A DNA stretch of 5,350 nt from Thermoplasmata archaeon (GCA_021836665.1 JAKBHQ010000256.1:1-5350), one strand, 5' to 3'. Numbered from the stretch's first letter, positions 1-5,350 are shown. The notes: a model not told the origin generated them from the sequence alone. Made by a program: numbers and translations.

Positions 1-357
1 AACCAGTGCCCCGTTATCGCCCTTAGATAGATCGAGGAAGTTGCCAAGCTGAGACTTTATCCGTGCGAGATTGTTGTCGAGAGCCTCTTCGCTCAGAAGT
101 TGCCTTTCGTCGGATTTACCGGAAGGGTCGCCAATCATTCCGGTGCCCCCGCCGGCGAGCAGTATCGGGCGGTGGCCGGCCAATTGGAGGCGCCTGAGCA
201 TTACTATCTGGAGGAGATTGCCTAGGTGAAGCGACTCTGCCGTGGGGTCAAACCCTATATAACATACGACCCTTTGGCCGTTTAATCTCTCCAAAAGGGC
301 ATCGGCACTGTATTGGTAGATGAGCCCGCGCTCTTTTAGCTCCGAAACTACCGACAC
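1..357 (-). CDS. tyrS: Tyrosyl-tRNA synthetase, N-terminal part (gene continues beyond the window start)
   Basis: This is the N-terminal 119 residues of a class I aminoacyl-tRNA synthetase that charges tRNA-Tyr with tyrosine in the cytoplasm. In order it shows ELKERGLIYQ (6-15), the tyrosine-pocket segment YIGFDPTAESLHLGN (33-47) with HLGN as the class I HIGH-type signature, and the TyrS block GGGTGMIGDPSGKSDER (69-85). The rest of the Rossmann fold, the KMSKS loop and the S4-like domain lie outside the window. The start is GTG at 357, chosen because a perfect AGGAGGT lies just upstream and the N-terminus has the length usual for the family. The gene lies 87 bp downstream of menD on the same strand, so it could be cotranscribed, although a weak promoter can be drawn in the gap. 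Identity is certain at family level; nothing abnormal is seen. Confidence 0.95.
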   Translation of the reverse strand, partial: MSVVSELKERGLIYQYSADALLERLNGQRVVCYIGFDPTAESLHLGNLLQIVMLRRLQLAGHRPILLAGGGTGMIGDPSGKSDERQLLSEEALDNNLARIKSQLGNFLDLSKGDNGALV

Positions 358-360
358 TGA

Positions 361-367
361 ACCTCCT
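361..367 (-). promoter_or_regulatory. Shine-Dalgarno of tyrS
   Basis: The minus strand reads AGGAGGT, a perfect anti-16S match, ending three bases before the GTG start at 357. The spacing is a little short, but the site fixes the non-ATG start of tyrS. Confidence 0.75.
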
Positions 368-398
368 AGGTGCACTTCAAATAGAGACAGATGGTGCC

Positions 399-427
399 AC
401 AGTAGCTTAGGGGAAATATCGTCCCAA
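399..427 (-). promoter_or_regulatory. Possible weak sigma70-type promoter for tyrS
   Basis: On the minus strand TTGGGA (422-427) is followed after 17 bases by TACTGT (399-404). The -35 matches consensus at four of six positions and the -10 at three of six, including the key first TA and last T. It would start transcription about 35 bases before the tyrS GTG. No T-box-like leader fits in the 87-bp gap. This is a pattern match only; cotranscription from menD is the alternative. Confidence 0.25.
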
Positions 428-444
428 TGGAGGCTTTTGCCTGT

Positions 445-2235
445 CTAAGGCTTTTCTAAGGCGGCGCTGACGGCATCTTGTAGTCCCTGATGGAACGAGA
501 GGTTCGAGTCGCGGTCACTCTTGAAGATCGCCACTGAAAGTCCGGCCGACTTTCTCGCCAATTTGATAACACCTACGAGATCGTCCGCATCTTCGACTCG
601 GTAAGTCGAAATCCCAATACCGCGAAGAAGTTTTTCGATGTCCGATTCGTGGGGAGTGCCGAAAAGGGTCTCAAATCTCGACACTTCGAGATCGGATTTT
701 TGAGCCAGAAACGAGAAAATTGCCCCTCCATTGTTATCTGATACGACTAGTAGGCCCTTCGGGTGCGATTTTGTTTGCCAGATTAGCGATCCAAAGTCGT
801 GCAGAAGAGTCAAGTCCCCGAGCAGTCCGACAGAAAGAGAGTCTGGGTGTCGATTGACGCTTGCTATACCCAAAAAGGTCGACACTAGACCGTCTATACC
901 ATTTACCCCCCGGTTAGATAGAACCCGAGGCAGGTCATTTTTTTTGGGAGTGAACCACTCCAAATCACGTATTGGCATCGAAGACGCGACCAATACGGTG
1001 TCCTCACCTGAGAGACATTCCATAAGTGCCCGCGAAAGCCCCGGTTCGCTCATCGGTCCCTTCGAAGGGCCGATACCATCGGGATCCCATCCGAGTACCT
1101 GGTCAACAATCGACGATGTGATATTGTCCACATCCGCCCAGTGCTTCAGCCACTGGTTGTCACGGGCTTGCCTATTTTTCGATATACCCTCACGGAGCAG
1201 GATATCGACGGCTCTTTTGATCGTCCCTAAGACATCTAATAGATAGCCGGCTCGGTTGGTTCTTGTCTCGTCGACCAAGGTCTCTCGATTCGAGAGGGAG
1301 ACGATCAAAGCATCATTTTTTCGGGCGCAACTTGCCAAGAAGTTGGAGAGGACTTTCGACGACCAACTTTCTCCCAGCCTTATGATCGTATCTGGAATGA
1401 GCTTGGCTGTTGTCTCGCCAGAGCGCAGAAATGAGTCGGGATATCGCATGCAGTTGGGGTGATTTGATATCAGCCCCGACCTCGGATCTGCTAGAACTGG
1501 CCAGCCCAGAACCTCCGCCAATTCGTACAGGGAAGAGTCGACACCACTTTCGGCGCCAACGACGAAGATTCCCTTCTTTTTTGGATCGAACAACTTGCGG
1601 ATCTCTTCGTCTTCGGCCACTCCAAGGTGGACTTTTGCGCTAAACCAAGCCCCGCCATCTGCCCTGGGAGCGGTGGGCTCTAATTCACCGTCGATAAGCG
1701 GTTCAGCAAAGGCTAAATTTACCTGGACCGGACCTGGCCTTAGTCCAAGACTCCGAGAGTAAACCAAAGAGGCAAGCGATCTCCAAGACCAGCTTGCAGC
1801 GTTGCGAGGGGCACCGGGTTCGAACACTTCCTTCACGAAGTGGTCGAAGGGTCCAATCTGCTTCAATGTTTGGGGGGCACCAATTCCGTGGAGTTCAGGT
1901 GGGCGATCCGCAGTGCAAATGATCAATGGAATTAGGGAGTAGTAGGCCTCAGCGGCTGCGGGAATTAGCTCCGTTACAGCGGTACCTGAAGTGGCAAGTA
2001 TTATCACTGGTTCTTTATTAAATTTTGCCATGCCAAGTGCAAAGAATGCGCCTGACCTTTCGTCTAGGCGAACGTGGGTGGTTATTTCAGGTCTTGCCGA
2101 GATCGCAAGCGCCATCGGGGTCGAACGCGACCCGGGGCTAATTACTGCATTGCGCACTCCGCATCTGATCCACTCGTCTACGATCGTAGCTGAGAAGCTG
2201 AGGTTCGCTCCGTCTAGGCTTGCGCCTAAGGCCAT
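445..2235 (-). CDS. menD: 2-succinyl-5-enolpyruvyl-6-hydroxy-3-cyclohexene-1-carboxylate synthase (MenD)
   Basis: This is a thiamine-diphosphate enzyme of menaquinone synthesis; it joins isochorismate and 2-oxoglutarate to give SEPHCHC and CO2. The 596 residues show the whole family pattern. The PYR domain has SPGSRSTP (33-40), DERSGAFFALGMAK (58-71, with E59 as the expected cofactor-activating Glu), ATSGTA (81-86), TADRPPEL (108-115) and APQT (120-123). A central domain follows. The PP domain has SSMPIRD (418-424), NRGVNGIDG (441-449) and the ThDP/Mg motif GDL (473-475) followed by NNGGAIF (501-507), then FGTPH (525-529). Substrate-binding arginines R37, R111, R423 and R442 are in place. The length is slightly above the usual 550-580, mostly through loops. 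The ATG at 2235 has a strong AGGAAGGGA seven bases upstream, and the N-terminus has normal length. It overlaps the divergent menH start by two bases, so its promoter must lie inside menH. The reading frame is intact and should be functional. Confidence 0.97.
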   Translation of the reverse strand: MALGASLDGANLSFSATIVDEWIRCGVRNAVISPGSRSTPMALAISARPEITTHVRLDERSGAFFALGMAKFNKEPVIILATSGTAVTELIPAAAEAYYSLIPLIICTADRPPELHGIGAPQTLKQIGPFDHFVKEVFEPGAPRNAASWSWRSLASLVYSRSLGLRPGPVQVNLAFAEPLIDGELEPTAPRADGGAWFSAKVHLGVAEDEEIRKLFDPKKKGIFVVGAESGVDSSLYELAEVLGWPVLADPRSGLISNHPNCMRYPDSFLRSGETTAKLIPDTIIRLGESWSSKVLSNFLASCARKNDALIVSLSNRETLVDETRTNRAGYLLDVLGTIKRAVDILLREGISKNRQARDNQWLKHWADVDNITSSIVDQVLGWDPDGIGPSKGPMSEPGLSRALMECLSGEDTVLVASSMPIRDLEWFTPKKNDLPRVLSNRGVNGIDGLVSTFLGIASVNRHPDSLSVGLLGDLTLLHDFGSLIWQTKSHPKGLLVVSDNNGGAIFSFLAQKSDLEVSRFETLFGTPHESDIEKLLRGIGISTYRVEDADDLVGVIKLARKSAGLSVAIFKSDRDSNLSFHQGLQDAVSAALEKP

Positions 2236-3112
2236 GGATAATTCCCTTCCTAGATCCCAACAACACCCTACATCTGGCGGAGCCCCCGCCTATCTCGAGG
2301 TCGCCCTGGATGGGTCGTTGGAAGAAAAAGTAGTCCTGATCCACGGTTTTACCCAGGCCAAGTGGATGTGGCAAGGCCTCCTTGACCCACTTGCCCTTCG
2401 CACAAAGATGCGTATCTGTGCAGTGGATGCGCCAGGCCATCTCGACTCGTCCGAACTTAGATATGACTTAGCTCAACTATCCGACACTTTGGCTAACAGC
2501 TTTCAAGCGGCACATTATGTGGGGTATTCAATGGGAGCAAGGATAGCGATGACCCTCGCTGCGAGGCATCCTGAAGTGGTGAAGTCGCTCGTCGTCGTAT
2601 CGGGTAACCCAGGCATTAGGAGCAGATCACAGCGTCTAGCCAGGATTGCCTCCGATGAAAGGTTGGCCCAAGATCTTGAGCTGCTGGATGACGACCCCGA
2701 AGGTTTCGCTTCATTTTTGCGCCGATGGATCTCGCAGCCGCTATTTGGACCACTGGGCGATCAAGGTGCGAACTTGCGTCAAAGAGCCTTAAATACTCCT
2801 TCGGCATTAGCTTCGTCTTTGCGACTTATCGGGGCCGGAACGCAGGTACCGATATGGGACGAAATTATTCATTTAGGGGTCCCTTTTAGGTTCATAGTCG
2901 GCGAGCGGGACGAGAAGTTCCGGGCAATCGCTGAAGAGTTGATCGCAAAGCGGGGACGCCAAGGAGAGCTGATCGTCGCAAAGGATTGCTATCACCAAGT
3001 TGTCTCGTCAGCGCCACAACTGGTATTACAGAGTCTTCTTGAGTTCTATGGAGCATCACCTGATCGGGGCACGCGCAGTGGCGGGGCGAGTCATCAGGAT
3101 CTAGGTAGCTAA
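2234..3112 (+). CDS. menH: SHCHC synthase MenH, alpha/beta hydrolase fold
   Basis: This is the probable enzyme removing pyruvate from SEPHCHC to give SHCHC, the step after MenD; cytoplasmic. The 292 residues form one alpha/beta hydrolase domain: oxyanion-loop segment VVLIHGFT (33-40), DAPGH (65-69), nucleophile elbow GYSMGAR (97-103, Ser99), acid GERDEKF (223-229, Asp226) and catalytic His254. MenH-specific signatures support the call over a generic hydrolase: the lid segment FLRRWISQPLF (161-171), RQRALNTPSALASSLRLIGAGTQ spanning 182-204, and PIWD (206-209). The ATG at 2234 is inferred. It leaves a hydrophilic stretch (1-18) before the first strand, and only AAGG two bases upstream resembles a ribosome site, which is weak. 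The frame is open further upstream, but that part is antisense to conserved menD. The C-terminal 20 residues (from about 273) are a Gly/Ser/Arg-rich tail after the last helix and look non-conserved; they include the overlap with the convergent gene. Confidence 0.88.
   Translation: MDNSLPRSQQHPTSGGAPAYLEVALDGSLEEKVVLIHGFTQAKWMWQGLLDPLALRTKMRICAVDAPGHLDSSELRYDLAQLSDTLANSFQAAHYVGYSMGARIAMTLAARHPEVVKSLVVVSGNPGIRSRSQRLARIASDERLAQDLELLDDDPEGFASFLRRWISQPLFGPLGDQGANLRQRALNTPSALASSLRLIGAGTQVPIWDEIIHLGVPFRFIVGERDEKFRAIAEELIAKRGRQGELIVAKDCYHQVVSSAPQLVLQSLLEFYGASPDRGTRSGGASHQDLGS
2243..2251 (-). promoter_or_regulatory. Shine-Dalgarno of menD, inside the menH coding sequence
   Basis: The minus strand reads AGGAAGGGA, then seven bases, then the menD ATG at 2235. 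The site lies within codons 4-6 of the divergent menH gene. It supports the menD start and shows that menD translation signals are embedded in its neighbour. Confidence 0.7.
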
Positions 3113-3333
3113 CCCTCTTCTTTGGCTAGCTCTATTTCCAAAATGAGCTTCGTACCCTCTAGTTTCGCAGTTGCATCACCGATTATGGCAAAGTCCATAA
3201 AGTCGGTCTGCGCTTGGAGGATAAAGGCTTTGCGCTCCGCCCCCTCAACCGGAGGAAGGCCCCTGCGTTTCACCGCAGCGGCCCTTTCTCGGTACCGGGC
3301 GACCATTTCATTTGGATCGAAATTTTCACTCAC
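3109..3333 (-). CDS. Small conserved-looking hypothetical protein, 74 aa
   Basis: I do not recognise a named family. The 74-residue product begins from GTG at 3333. It has a strongly basic helix-like segment RYRERAAAVKRRG (13-25), a PPVEG turn (27-31), a probable helix ending in QAQTDFMDFAIIGDA (40-54), and a final hydrophobic/acidic strand pair (55-69). There is no Cys, signal peptide or membrane segment, so it should be a soluble cytoplasmic protein. The patterned sequence and lack of low complexity argue that it is real; the plus-strand frame opposite it encodes nothing recognisable. There is no good Shine-Dalgarno before the GTG, and an in-frame ATG at 3306 (residue 10) is an alternative start, also without a clear site. 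Its stop overlaps the menH stop by four bases, tail-to-tail. It is transcribed divergently from the 58-aa gene. Function is unknown. Confidence 0.72.
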   Translation of the reverse strand: MSENFDPNEMVARYRERAAAVKRRGLPPVEGAERKAFILQAQTDFMDFAIIGDATAKLEGTKLILEIELAKEEG

Positions 3334-3374
3334 TAATGGAAAAGTTAGCCTGTTTCACCGGTGGAGCATGCAAA

Positions 3375-3402
3375 CTGATAGTCAGGAATTCTGAAATCTC
3401 AA
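3375..3402 (-). promoter_or_regulatory. Candidate promoter for the 74-aa gene
   Basis: The minus strand has TTGAGA (3397-3402), a 16-base spacer, and TATCAG (3375-3380). The -35 matches at five of six positions and the -10 at four of six. Transcription would begin near 3368, about 35 bases before the GTG at 3333. It lies in the divergent spacer, where a promoter is needed, which raises its credibility above chance. Confidence 0.4.
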
Positions 3403-3473
3403 ATCTGGTTTATCATTTGGACAGTTAGAGTGGACTGATTCATAGTCGATAAAGTTTCGCGCCGCTAGAGGAC

Positions 3474-3479
3474 TAGAAT
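3474..3479 (+). promoter_or_regulatory. Candidate -10 element for the 58-aa gene
   Basis: TAGAAT matches the -10 consensus at five of six positions and would give a leader of roughly 28 bases before the GTG at 3514. No acceptable -35 hexamer sits 16-18 bases upstream, so this is a weak call. Confidence 0.28.
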
Positions 3480-3513
3480 TTGTCTTGAAGGTACAAGCCA
3501 CCAGGAGTCGCCC

Positions 3514-3690
3514 GTGAAAAAGGGTCGCCATCGCAGGTATGAAGAAGTTCGCAAAGCCAAGCGCGGGTTAGTTATGCCTAAGCAGCGTTGTGAAGAGTGT
3601 GGGGGCGACGAGGAGCGCGGTCACGCTTCGTGGTGCTTGGCAGCCGCCGAAGATCTCGAGTTTGAAGAGGTTGGAGACGAGGAGTCGTAG
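3514..3690 (+). CDS. 58-aa hypothetical protein with a CxxC-x7-HxxxC putative zinc cluster
   Basis: A short gene starts at GTG 3514, with AGGAG (3503-3507) six bases upstream, an excellent ribosome site for a non-ATG start. The product has three zones. Residues 1-25 are very basic (KKGRHRRYEE, then RKAKRG). Residues 26-41 hold Cys26-x2-Cys29-x7-His37-x3-Cys41, the spacing of a small zinc-binding knuckle. Residues 44-58 are strongly acidic (many Glu and Asp). There is no signal peptide or membrane segment. The metal ligands and charge polarity suggest a cytoplasmic, metal-binding, perhaps RNA- or ribosome-associated protein, but that is inference; I cannot name the family. I recall similar short KKGRHRR-type proteins in actinobacteria, which I cannot verify here. 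It appears to be a single-gene unit between a divergent promoter region and a weak terminator-like hairpin. Confidence 0.75.
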   Translation: MKKGRHRRYEEVRKAKRGLVMPKQRCEECGGDEERGHASWCLAAAEDLEFEEVGDEES

Positions 3691-3734
3691 CTGCTTAGCG
3701 GGCAATTCATCCTTGTTCGGGATATTATTACTAG

Positions 3735-3762
3735 CCTCGTCGAAGTCGAGGGTTCAGTTTTT
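3735..3762 (+). terminator. Weak terminator-like hairpin after the 58-aa gene
   Basis: CCTCG (3735-3739) can pair with CGAGG (3747-3751) around a seven-base loop, and a run of five T lies at 3758-3762. The stem is only five pairs and six bases separate it from the T run, so it is a poor intrinsic terminator. Its position between two same-strand units is suitable. Confidence 0.25.
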
Positions 3763-3791
3763 GAGCTAATTTAACCCGTGCCAACTATTAT
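3761..3791 (+). promoter_or_regulatory. Possible promoter of the hydrolase/Mur ligase operon
   Basis: TTGAGC (3761-3766) is followed after 19 bases by TATTAT (3786-3791), a five-of-six -10 match. The spacer is longer than ideal. A start near 3798 would give a leader of about 30 bases. Another TATTAT at 3723-3728 has no convincing -35. The rest of 3691-3827 holds nothing else I can recognise. Confidence 0.3.
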
Positions 3792-3813
3792 GAACCTTCC
3801 TTCTAACTAGCTC

Positions 3814-3818
3814 GAGGT
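3814..3818 (+). promoter_or_regulatory. Shine-Dalgarno deciding the TTG start at 3828
   Basis: GAGGT lies nine bases before the TTG at 3828. An in-frame TAA at 3804 excludes any upstream start, and no ATG or GTG in this frame precedes the conserved fold, so this site makes TTG the likely initiator. Confidence 0.6.
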
Positions 3819-3827
3819 CTCAGTAAT

Positions 3828-4619
3828 TTGCTCCGTGGTTTTTCATCCGGCAGGATTTTTGGTGACTTTATACCCGGTGATGGGGGGTTAGTCGTTTGTA
3901 TGCACGGGTGGGCGAGGACAAAGGAAGACTTTTTGCCCTTTATCTCTGAACTACAAACAGGGTGCGATCGCCTTGCAATTTCGAGGCCTACTATTTTGAA
4001 CCTCGACCTTCCTGGATTTGGGTCTTCTCCACCCCCAGAAGCTGCAGTTGGAACGGCTTGGTACGCTGAGATGCTGGAAGAGGCGCTGGTATCTCTCGAT
4101 TTAGAGTTAAATTCACCTGACACCGTCCTTCTCGGACACTCCTTTGGCGGGAGGGTGGCGGTTTCACATTCTGCGATTGCCAAGAGGCCTCCCTGCGCCA
4201 TGGTCCTCGCCGGAGTACCGCTGATTAGGATTAAGCCAAAAGCTCGGCCTAGCATGAAGTTTCAGTTTGCGCGTAAGCTCCGGTCCTTAGGTTTGTTGAG
4301 CGAAGGCTCCATGGATAAGATCAGGGATCAGCTCGGCTCGAGCGACTATCGTGCCACCCAAGGGGTGATGAGACAGGTATTCGTCAAGACGGTAAATGAG
4401 GACTATCAATCCCTAATTTCGGCGATTGAATCGAAGGTCTATTTGGTTTCAGGTGAGCTAGATGACCAGGTGCCGCCCGAAGTAGCAAAAGAGGTGAACG
4501 CAATTTCTAGAAATGCAACTTCAGAGGTATTGGAGGGGATTGGGCACTTTATCCCGACACAAGCGCCGGCAAAGTTAGCAGAGGTACTCCTTGGTGCTCT
4601 AATGGGTTGTGATCGATGA
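3828..4619 (+). CDS. Alpha/beta hydrolase, partner of a membrane Mur ligase
   Basis: A 263-residue cytoplasmic alpha/beta hydrolase of unknown substrate. Motifs in order: VVCMHGW (22-28, oxyanion loop), LDLPGFGSS (59-67), nucleophile elbow GHSFGG (103-108, Ser105), GELDDQVP (209-216, Asp212 as the likely acid) and GIGHF (237-241, His240). The triad is complete, so it should be catalytically competent. The segment SSDYRATQGVMRQVFVKTVNED (171-192) between lid and acid matches my recollection of a hydrolase subfamily encoded beside Mur ligase-like genes; that is family knowledge and not a search result. The start is TTG at 3828, supported by GAGGT and by an in-frame stop just upstream. The last four bases overlap the following gene as ATGA, which implies translational coupling and a shared pathway. 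It is distinct from MenH: it lacks the MenH lid and RQRALNTP-type signatures. A plausible role is hydrolysis of an ester or amide in cell-wall precursor or D-amino-acid metabolism, but the substrate cannot be read from sequence. Confidence 0.88.
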   Translation: MLRGFSSGRIFGDFIPGDGGLVVCMHGWARTKEDFLPFISELQTGCDRLAISRPTILNLDLPGFGSSPPPEAAVGTAWYAEMLEEALVSLDLELNSPDTVLLGHSFGGRVAVSHSAIAKRPPCAMVLAGVPLIRIKPKARPSMKFQFARKLRSLGLLSEGSMDKIRDQLGSSDYRATQGVMRQVFVKTVNEDYQSLISAIESKVYLVSGELDDQVPPEVAKEVNAISRNATSEVLEGIGHFIPTQAPAKLAEVLLGALMGCDR

Positions 4620-5350
4620 AGTTAGTTGAGTCAATTCTGGTCTTGGCGGTTCCGCTAGTTGCAATGGCTTTGTCCTCCGTGAGATGGCTAAGGGTAGCGC
4701 AGCGGGAACACTATGTCACCCCGATGACCACAAGATTTGCGATGCGCTGGTGGGGTCTTAGGGATAAACCGATAAATTCGGTAGCTTTCGTGGTAGCTGT
4801 TCTGGCCGCTGAATTAACAATCAGGCCCGAGTTTTCGGATCTATATAAACTTGGCCTAGTTTTCGTTTTGAGCCTGATTATCGTGATCTTTCCCTTAGGG
4901 CTTGGACTGAAGGGTAGGACATCCAAGCTCGAATGGACAAAACGACTAAAGAGATTGGCGGTGCTCAGCTATCTGCTGGCTGTGGTTGTCGGAATTCTAG
5001 GGCTTGCGCTAAATGTCGCAGCGCTAGCGGTCTCGATCGCCGCCCTTTGCTACCCGATTTTGCTTGACTTAGCCTCTTGGATGCTTGCACCCTACGAGGA
5101 CCGTTCTGCTAAACGTTTTGTGCAGGCTGCGGCGGCGAAGTTGGCAAAGGTATCTCCTAGGGTTGTCGCAGTTACGGGGTCGTTCGGCAAGACCACGACC
5201 AAAGGATACATAGCGGCCCTTTGCTCGCAGAGTATGATGACCGTGGCCTCACCAGCTTCTTACAACAATCGCGCAGGACTTTCTAAGTCGATAAACGAAA
5301 ATCTTGTGGCTTCGACCGAACTTTTTGTCGCCGAAATGGGGGCTTATCGA
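4616..5350 (+). CDS. Membrane-anchored Mur ligase-family protein (MurF-like), N-terminal part
   Basis: The first 245 residues of a gene that runs off the window. Residues 1-160 are a membrane region: hydrophobic segments at about 4-20, 54-68, 78-97, 114-132 and 133-152, joined by basic loops (for example 98-113). The Mur ligase ATPase domain follows: P-loop VTGSFGKTTTK (186-196, Lys192), then SPASYNNRAGLSKSIN (212-227), the counterpart of the MurF stretch after the P-loop, and VAEMGAYR (238-245), the Walker B-like strand with Glu240 as Mg ligand. Canonical MurF is soluble and has a UDP-substrate domain where this protein has helices, so I avoid calling it murF. The family forms an acyl-phosphate and joins an amine, often an amino acid or dipeptide; the substrate here is unknown. 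The ATG at 4616 lies inside the hydrolase stop (ATGA) and has no strong ribosome site of its own, consistent with coupled translation. The central and C-terminal domains are not visible. Confidence 0.87.
   Translation, partial: MKLVESILVLAVPLVAMALSSVRWLRVAQREHYVTPMTTRFAMRWWGLRDKPINSVAFVVAVLAAELTIRPEFSDLYKLGLVFVLSLIIVIFPLGLGLKGRTSKLEWTKRLKRLAVLSYLLAVVVGILGLALNVAALAVSIAALCYPILLDLASWMLAPYEDRSAKRFVQAAAAKLAKVSPRVVAVTGSFGKTTTKGYIAALCSQSMMTVASPASYNNRAGLSKSINENLVASTELFVAEMGAYR

Noticed and set aside
431..442. AGGC-TTTT-GCCT hairpin after menD as a terminator
   Set aside because: The stem has only four pairs and no T run follows on the minus strand.
731..1462. Plus-strand open frames at 731-1246 and 1256-1462
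   Set aside because: They lie antisense to conserved MenD domains, show no recognisable motif and have composition typical of shadow frames.
1991..2233. Upstream extension of the menH frame to an ATG at 1991
   Set aside because: The extra 81 residues are antisense to the MenD N-terminal PYR domain and resemble no hydrolase N-terminus; the fold begins after 2234.
2138..2440. Minus-strand open frame crossing the menD/menH junction
   Set aside because: It is antisense to the menH catalytic core and in another frame from menD, with no motif; a shadow.
3122..3394. Plus-strand 90-aa frame opposite the 74-aa gene
   Set aside because: Only one strand can be the main gene. The minus-strand product has a patterned, charged sequence and a candidate promoter, while the plus-strand product is Ser-rich and featureless.
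3514..3690. Ribosomal protein L32/L33-type identity for the 58-aa gene
   Set aside because: The Cys/His spacing and the strongly acidic C-terminus do not fit these ribosomal proteins, so I left it unnamed.
3803..4255. Minus-strand 150-aa open frame
   Set aside because: It is antisense to the hydrolase nucleophile region and lacks any domain signal.
4711..4926. Minus-strand 71-aa open frame
   Set aside because: It is antisense to the membrane region of the Mur ligase-like gene and has no ribosome site or motif that I can see.
4616..5350. Calling the partial ligase canonical MurF
   Set aside because: The N-terminal membrane region replaces the MurF UDP-substrate domain, so only the superfamily is supported.

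Overview
The window looks like chromosomal housekeeping DNA from an actinobacterium of moderate G+C content. A member of the Acidimicrobiia is my best guess. The basis is protein style (a short K/R-rich protein with a Cys/His cluster, a menaquinone pathway, a membrane-anchored Mur ligase), frequent GTG/TTG starts, and mixed codon use that tolerates AGG, TTA, CTA and ATA. The taxonomic call is inference. I see no mobile element, tRNA, rRNA or CRISPR array.

Layout. Positions 1-357 (minus strand) hold the first 119 codons of tyrosyl-tRNA synthetase. Upstream of it, in the same direction, is menD (445-2235, minus). A divergent gene, menH (2234-3112, plus), begins exactly where menD begins: the two ATG codons share two bases inside a CCATGG palindrome. 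MenD and MenH catalyse consecutive menaquinone steps (isochorismate to SEPHCHC to SHCHC), so two pathway neighbours sit head-to-head with no intergenic DNA. menH then runs tail-to-tail into a small minus-strand gene (3109-3333, 74 aa, function unknown), overlapping it by four bases.

A 180-bp divergent promoter region (3334-3513) separates that gene from a 58-aa plus-strand gene (3514-3690), which has a basic N-terminus, a CxxC...HxxxC cluster and an acidic tail. After a 137-bp gap with a weak terminator-like hairpin and a possible promoter, a second operon begins. It contains an alpha/beta hydrolase started by TTG (3828-4619), coupled by an ATGA overlap to a membrane-anchored Mur ligase-family protein (4616 to the window end, partial).

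How the genes work together. menD and menH belong to respiratory quinone synthesis. The hydrolase and Mur ligase pair is probably a dedicated cell-wall or amino-acid-ligation module and not the canonical murF step, because the Mur ligase carries membrane helices where MurF has its UDP-substrate domain. The most interesting points are the hydrolase/membrane Mur ligase module, the shared menD/menH start, and the small Cys/His protein.
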